The notes under the pieces were generated by a model, which saw only the letters and a list, made by a program, of their open reading frames with translations, did not search any database and was not told the origin of the DNA. The position numbers were made by a program, and so were the translations under genes. From Colwellia_A sp041890515 (GTDB lineage Bacteria > Pseudomonadota > Gammaproteobacteria > Enterobacterales > Alteromonadaceae), in contig JASDWX010000052.1 in assembly GCA_041890515.1 (NCBI GenBank), forward strand, positions 1 through 21,841: a stretch of DNA of 21,841 nucleotides, read 5' to 3'. Positions 17,302 through 21,841 of the stretch are shown here, one piece after another; position 1 is the first letter of the stretch, and every line of letters begins with the position of its first letter.

Positions 17302-18348
17302 TTAACCTTTGTTAATCACAACTTGCTCTGAACCTACTTGCATGTCAGCAATTTCACCAATGTGCCAAGCGTTTTCACCGTTAGCTGATAAAATTTCAAG
17401 ACTTTGAGCAAGACTGTCAGCAGGAACAACAATAATCATACCTACGCCACAGTTAAAGGTTCGGTACATTTCGTGAGTCGTAATGTTGCCCTTTTCTTGT
17501 AACCAGTTGAATATTTCAGGCCACGCCCAGCTATCACCATCGATAATTGCTTGAGCACTTTCTGGCAACACACGAGGAATATTTTCCCAAAAGCCGCCTC
17601 CGGTAATATGAGAAAGAGCGTGTGCTTTTACTTCTTTAAGCATCGCAAGGACAGACTTTACGTAGATTTTTGTTGGTTCGAGTAAGTGATCTGCAATACT
17701 TCTATCACCTAAAATTTCAGTCGTATCAGTATTATTTACTTCCAACACTTTACGAATCAATGAAAAGCCATTTGAATGAGGACCCGATGAACCTAAAGCG
17801 ATTAACTGATCACCCGCCGCTACTTTAGAGCCGTCAATTAGCTCAGATTTCTCAGCAATACCGGTACAGAAACCTGCAATGTCATAATCACCTTCATGGT
17901 ACATGCCCGGCATTTCAGCAGTTTCACCACCAACCAAAGCACAACCTGACTGTATACAACCTTCAGCGATACCAGCAACAACATCAGAAGCTACGTTGAC
18001 ATCAAGTTTAGCTGTTGCGTAATAATCTAAGAAGTATAATGGCTCTGCACCTAATACTAAAAGGTCGTTAACACACATGGCAACTAAGTCGATACCGACG
18101 GTATCATGTTTTTTAAGGTCAATCGCTAAACGTAATTTTGTTCCTACACCATCGGTACCTGATACAAGTACAGGCTCTTTATAGCCGGTAGGTATTTGGC
18201 ATATAGCACCAAAACCTCCAATGCCTCCCATCACTTCAGGACGAGTAGTACGTTTAACCGCACCTTTAATTTTTTCTACTAGGGCATTACCTGCATCTAT
18301 ATCAACGCCAGCATCTTTATAGCTTAGAGACTGTTTTTGTTCGCTCAC
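17302..18348 (-). CDS. purM: Phosphoribosylformylglycinamidine cyclo-ligase
   Basis: A 348-residue enzyme (E. coli 345) that closes FGAM to AIR with ATP, the fifth step of de novo purine synthesis. Diagnostic stretches are LSYKDAGVDIDAGNALV, GGIGGFGAI, LVSGTDGVGTKLRLA, MCVNDLLVLGAEPLYFLDY and GCALVGGETAEMPGMY. The start is GTG at 18348; GAGG lies 12 bases upstream, and the alignment of SLSYKDAG with E. coli PurM fits this start. It is the first gene of the purM-purN-DUF3108 operon and is divergent from the DUF2066 gene. I see no convincing PurR operator (ACGCAAACGTTTGCGT-like) in the 158-bp divergent region. Confidence 0.97.
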   Translation of the reverse strand: MSEQKQSLSYKDAGVDIDAGNALVEKIKGAVKRTTRPEVMGGIGGFGAICQIPTGYKEPVLVSGTDGVGTKLRLAIDLKKHDTVGIDLVAMCVNDLLVLGAEPLYFLDYYATAKLDVNVASDVVAGIAEGCIQSGCALVGGETAEMPGMYHEGDYDIAGFCTGIAEKSELIDGSKVAAGDQLIALGSSGPHSNGFSLIRKVLEVNNTDTTEILGDRSIADHLLEPTKIYVKSVLAMLKEVKAHALSHITGGGFWENIPRVLPESAQAIIDGDSWAWPEIFNWLQEKGNITTHEMYRTFNCGVGMIIVVPADSLAQSLEILSANGENAWHIGEIADMQVGSEQVVINKG

Positions 18349-18506
18349 GGGGAAACCTCAATTAATTAGCATAAGAACTTTAAAGGCGCATTCTACCAGT
18401 GCAACGGCGCGGTGAAAATCTTTATAATAAATTATTTTTTTATAAAGATTAAAATGATAAACAATATGATAAGATCTTGGACATAAATAGAGACTACTCA
18501 AATAAT

Positions 18507-19679
18507 ATGTTTAGATATTTCATTGTATTAGTTGTTGTTTTAAGCCATTTTTTTGCTTCGATGCACGTTTCTGCCGTTGAAGTTAAAAACTTATACAACG
18601 CAAAAGTTATTGTTCATTCACAAACAGATTCAGAACGAAAACGTGCATTGCAACAAGCAATGGGCGCCGTTGTGTTAAAAGTTGGTGGGCAACAAGAACT
18701 GTTAAAAAATTCAACGATTAGAAAAGGTCTAAAAAATTATAGTCGATATATTGCAAACTACCGTTATCAACGTGATGCAGATAAAACAGTGCTTCTAGTT
18801 ACTTTTGATGAACGTAAAATCAATCAGTTATTTGAACAGGCGAATGTACCCATTTGGGGAAGTTTACGGCCACAAATCTTATTGTGGCTTGTCGAAGAGA
18901 ATGGTCTACGCCGAACGATTATTTCTAATGCGACTCATTTATCTTTTTCAGACAATACACCATCACAAAGGCGTTACAATTTACCTGAAAGTGTCGAACA
19001 ATTCTCCACCTCAAGAGGTCTACCTATTCTGATGCCGTTAATTGATTTAACGGATATGAATACTATTTCCACTTTTGATGTTTGGGGACGTTTTGCAGAA
19101 CAAGTTCAAAAAGCGTCTCAACGCTACAACCCTGAATCAATCATTATCATTCGTTTATCAAATAGTAGCTTAGTGCCACAGCAAGAAAGTTATGAAAAAA
19201 TTGAAGCGTGTTTACTTTGTCAAGATAAAGCACAATCATACGCATTAGATTGGAGTTTTATTGCTGATGCTCAGCGTTATAATCGTGATAAAATAGGGTT
19301 GCAAATTTTTGGTGATATTAGCTTTGGAACTGCCCCTGATAAATTATTACAACAGGCACTTTCTGTTATTAGTGATAAAATATATCAAAAATATGCCTTA
19401 AATAGTGGTGTTGATAATGACTATATTATTGATGTAGCAAATATTTCATCATTGGAAGGTTTTATAGAAGTCGTGCGATTTCTTGAGCAACTGTCATCGG
19501 TTAAATCGGTTAAATTACTGAAAGCTTCGGGTAATAACCGTCGTTTTGAATTAAGTTTAAAGAGTTCCGGTCAGGCATTTCTCGCTTTATTAAAACTGAA
19601 CCAGCAATTAGATCATTTTGTTGACCCGCTTGCAGAAAAAGTGGTGGACGATGTGCCTGTTTTTTATTGGAAAAAGTAG
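18507..19679 (+). CDS. DUF2066 exported protein
   Basis: 390 residues from the ATG at 18507. The open frame extends to a TTG at 18477, but the ATG puts the signal peptide (MFRYFIVLVVVLSHFFASMH, cut after VSA) at the normal place. The mature region (VEVKNLYNAKVIVHSQTDSE, RALQQAMGAVVLKVGGQ, RPQILLWLVEENGLRR) is typical of DUF2066, a periplasmic family of unknown function that is often found between purM and hda in gammaproteobacteria. Its TAG stop (19677-19679) shares its last base with the GTG start of hda, so the two form an operon with coupled translation. Confidence 0.88.
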   Translation: MFRYFIVLVVVLSHFFASMHVSAVEVKNLYNAKVIVHSQTDSERKRALQQAMGAVVLKVGGQQELLKNSTIRKGLKNYSRYIANYRYQRDADKTVLLVTFDERKINQLFEQANVPIWGSLRPQILLWLVEENGLRRTIISNATHLSFSDNTPSQRRYNLPESVEQFSTSRGLPILMPLIDLTDMNTISTFDVWGRFAEQVQKASQRYNPESIIIIRLSNSSLVPQQESYEKIEACLLCQDKAQSYALDWSFIADAQRYNRDKIGLQIFGDISFGTAPDKLLQQALSVISDKIYQKYALNSGVDNDYIIDVANISSLEGFIEVVRFLEQLSSVKSVKLLKASGNNRRFELSLKSSGQAFLALLKLNQQLDHFVDPLAEKVVDDVPVFYWKK

Positions 19680-20395
19680 TGAAAATCATTTCTCAATTAG
19701 CGTTATCTGTTCAATTACCCGATGATGAAACTTTTTCAAGTTTTCAAAGTATTGCCAATTATTCAGCAACTGAACAATTAAAGTCATTTATTAGAACCAG
19801 TAACAATGCGGTTGAATCAACTCATATTAATAGCTTCTATTTATTTGGTTTATCAGGTGTTGGTAAGTCACATTTATTACATGCGAGTTGTACCTTTGCT
19901 GAAAAGTTGGGGTTGTCTTCCGTTTGTTTGTCGTTTTCTGAATTAAAACAGTTGTCTGTTGAAGTATTAGACGGCTTAGAAACTATTGACTTAATTTGCT
20001 TGGATGATGTGCAATTAATTAATGGAGATAAACTTTGGCAGCAAGCAGTATTTGATTTATTTAATCGTGTTATTGAGCAGAACAAACGTTTAATTATTAC
20101 TGGCGATCAAAGTGTTCCTCAATTAAAACTTGGCTTAGCAGACTTGGTTTCTCGTTTATCATGGGGGATGACTGACCAAATAAAGCCACTTGATGATGAA
20201 GAGAAGCTGATCGCTTTAAAATTTAGGGCGCAGCAGCGTGGTTTATTATTAAGCGATGAAGTGGCTAAATATCTATTAAGCCACTTATCTCGTGAAATGG
20301 CTCATTTAATTTTAGCCCTAGATGAACTCGATGAAGCTTCAATAAGGGAGCAAAGAAAAATTACCATCCCTTTCATTAAAGCCATTTTATTTTAA
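19679..20395 (+). CDS. hda: DnaA regulatory inactivator Hda
   Basis: 238 residues from GTG 19679. A TTG at 19667 would add four residues, but TGGAAAAAG precedes the GTG and the alignment fits: QLALSV (6-11) stands where E. coli Hda has its clamp-binding QLSLPL, followed by LPDDETF. Hda with the beta sliding clamp stimulates hydrolysis of DnaA-bound ATP to prevent re-initiation (RIDA). AAA+ elements: Walker A GLSGVGKS (57-64, Lys63), Walker B LICLDD (about 105-110), Arg finger in DLVSRLSWG (Arg159), and sensor II in LSREMAHLILALDELD. E. coli Hda has a degenerate Walker A (GAGRS); here the lysine is present. The clamp motif lacks its usual final Leu (Val instead). Confidence 0.95.
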   Translation: MKIISQLALSVQLPDDETFSSFQSIANYSATEQLKSFIRTSNNAVESTHINSFYLFGLSGVGKSHLLHASCTFAEKLGLSSVCLSFSELKQLSVEVLDGLETIDLICLDDVQLINGDKLWQQAVFDLFNRVIEQNKRLIITGDQSVPQLKLGLADLVSRLSWGMTDQIKPLDDEEKLIALKFRAQQRGLLLSDEVAKYLLSHLSREMAHLILALDELDEASIREQRKITIPFIKAILF

Positions 20396-20405
20396 TGAAA
20401 TCCAT

Positions 20406-21841
20406 TTATTTGATAGGGATTGGCTTTTCATAAAAATCATGCTGAATATAGCGTCTCTTTTTTACCTGACTTGAAACTTTGTCTGTTGTTGGCTTTTGAG
20501 CATTTAAAGAACTGATATTCAAATTATCGCTCCACGTTTCTCCAACGTTCATCATGATTGGGTTAGGTAGGTCGTTTATAAGGCTTTCAACATCCTTAAC
20601 CTCAGGTAAAATATTACTCACAGCATATAATACACGAGGCTTAATGAACTCTTCACCTATTCGCCCGCGCTGTCCCCATGTAACAATATAAGTTTCATCT
20701 GCACTTTTAGGTAAGTTAGTTATTGCCACATCTCGGCTAATATCAAAGCGAATTTTCATCATAAACCCATCAAAAAGCATGGCATAATCTTCACGAATAC
20801 TCGAGTAATTATAAAATTGTGGGGCCTTTTCTGTGCTGAAAAATGTGCTGACATCGCTAGGTTGATAAGATTTTTGTATGCTTGTTGCATCAACACCATG
20901 AAAGCGCACTTGCGCTAAAGCATACATTTCATCTCCTAGCAGAGGTAGCATGCTATTGAGTTGATCAGACTTATATCCTGTATCGTTAGCTATTTGTTGA
21001 GCGGCAGATAAAATTGTTTGATCTCTGTTTAAAGTAGACCAACTGGTACTTGGGAAAAAGTCGTTTGCATGAGCAAGTTCATGGTACATCAAATATGTTA
21101 AGCCATATAAAACATCTTCAGGCTCTCTACTCGAACGCGTATTTTCAGAAATAAAAGTCGTTGTGTAATCGTTATCCTTCACATAACGCCATGGCATTGC
21201 AAAATTAAGATCACTACCAAATGAAGCTCTAAAATCAGGCGCTTGATTGATGGTATCTCGTTCATCAGGGGTCAACCAAAAATAGTTAGCATCTAAATGA
21301 ATTGCGCCACTAACCACCCAATAATATGATGGTCTTATGTCATAAGAAATAACGATTGCGGTGTTAGCTCTCAGTAAGTTCTTAAAATCATTGTTTGGGT
21401 CAAAGTTCTCTAAAAACGCTCTAAACCTTTCTCCCATCCAATGATGAGAAACGACAACTCTATTCATGATGTCATCAACAGTTGGTGCAGTAGAGTCGTG
21501 AGCAATGAGTGGTAATGTATTAAAGTTACATGTCCTACCAAAATTGATTCTATTACTATAGACACAGTCGGAAAGAACACTTGCATAAGGAGAGCTCTCT
21601 ACAAATGGGAATACACGTGCTAATCGTTCAGTATAAGCGGTATTGTCTGACTCAGTATCAATTTTTTCTGCGTTTTCAACAATAATACCCACCATATCGC
21701 TATGACTTCCTGAAGTAACTGAAAACACTAATAAACTATCTTTACTGACCTCCGGCGCATCAAAAAAGACTGCATAATCTCCATCTGTGTTTGTTGAGGT
21801 GAAATTGACTTCAGGCCCTGAGATTTGTTGCCAAACTAATG
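20406..21841 (-). CDS. PKD-like domain plus HELAH zinc-protease-like protein (5' partial)
   Basis: The frame is open from the stop at 20406 to the right edge, so the start lies outside. A GTG at 21728 would give 440 residues, but 37 more codons upstream read LVWQQISGPEVNF ... DYAVFFDAPEV ... LLVFSVTSGS, the pattern of a PKD/REJ-type beta domain (WQQxSGPxV ... FxAPEV), so that GTG is internal. At least 477 residues are in the window. The sequence YHELAHANDFF (HELAH at plus-strand 21069-21083) is an HExxH zincin motif; the third metal ligand is not obvious, although DEMYALAQVRFHG and REDYAMLFDGF further on offer acidic candidates. Probably secreted or cell-surface, from the domain type. I do not recognise the exact family. 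It converges on hda with only 10 bp between stops. Confidence 0.75.
   Translation of the reverse strand, partial: LVWQQISGPEVNFTSTNTDGDYAVFFDAPEVSKDSLLVFSVTSGSHSDMVGIIVENAEKIDTESDNTAYTERLARVFPFVESSPYASVLSDCVYSNRINFGRTCNFNTLPLIAHDSTAPTVDDIMNRVVVSHHWMGERFRAFLENFDPNNDFKNLLRANTAIVISYDIRPSYYWVVSGAIHLDANYFWLTPDERDTINQAPDFRASFGSDLNFAMPWRYVKDNDYTTTFISENTRSSREPEDVLYGLTYLMYHELAHANDFFPSTSWSTLNRDQTILSAAQQIANDTGYKSDQLNSMLPLLGDEMYALAQVRFHGVDATSIQKSYQPSDVSTFFSTEKAPQFYNYSSIREDYAMLFDGFMMKIRFDISRDVAITNLPKSADETYIVTWGQRGRIGEEFIKPRVLYAVSNILPEVKDVESLINDLPNPIMMNVGETWSDNLNISSLNAQKPTTDKVSSQVKKRRYIQHDFYEKPIPIK

Noticed and set aside
18349..18506. PurR operator in the purM / DUF2066 divergent region
   Set aside because: No sequence close to the ACGCAAACGTTTGCGT palindrome is present.
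20378..20427. AAAGCCA / TGGCTTT inverted repeat spanning the hda and 20406 gene stops as a terminator
   Set aside because: Loop of ~36 bases and only 7 bp of stem; not a convincing intrinsic terminator.

Overview
The window looks like a chromosomal segment of a low-GC marine gammaproteobacterium of the order Alteromonadales, probably close to Colwellia or Thalassotalea. This rests on AT-rich codon use, an MshQ-type surface protein, an ~800-residue FadE beside a YafJ-type amidotransferase, and the purM-purN / hda neighbourhood. The assignment is inference; there is no rRNA or other taxonomic marker in the window. No tRNA, rRNA or CRISPR array was seen.

Layout. (1) 1-2140: an octamer tandem repeat, then a ~600-residue acyl-CoA dehydrogenase with a very good FadR-type operator just upstream, closed by a perfect 16-bp hairpin terminator. 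(2) About 2178-11391: an accessory and decaying stretch bounded by two 43-nt inverted copies of one sequence (40/43 identical). It holds a lipoate-protein-ligase-like gene, an internally deleted gamma-glutamylcyclotransferase remnant, ~690 bp without a gene, one very large exported MshQ-like protein (DUF2341, LamG, PA14-like and DUF6701 regions), and a graveyard of three insertion-sequence families (IS66 fragments, IS6, IS1634), all with stops or frameshifts. (3) 11540-15853: a TetR regulator and FadE on the minus strand, divergent from a YafJ-type class II glutamine amidotransferase; a weaker FadR-like site lies just upstream of fadE. (4) 15850-18348: a minus-strand purine operon, purM-purN followed by a DUF3108 protein. 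(5) 18507-20395: a plus-strand pair, a DUF2066 exported protein and hda, whose stop and start overlap by one base. (6) 20406 to the right edge: the 3' part of a large protein with a PKD/Ig-like segment and an HELAH zinc-protease motif, whose start lies outside the window.

How the genes work together. The two acyl-CoA dehydrogenases and their putative FadR sites point to fatty-acid beta-oxidation under long-chain acyl-CoA control. PurM and PurN carry out two of the early steps of IMP synthesis. Hda inactivates DnaA-ATP after initiation. The exported proteins (MshQ-like, DUF3108, DUF2066, PKD/metalloprotease-like) act outside the cytoplasm.

I found no convincing complete new system. The best leads are the inverted repeat pair framing the accessory block, the orphan MshQ-like giant, the possible FadR sites, and the metalloprotease-like protein at the edge. 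Several starts were moved from the longest open frame to a better-supported codon (DUF3108, DUF2066, Hda), and the last gene was extended to the window edge.
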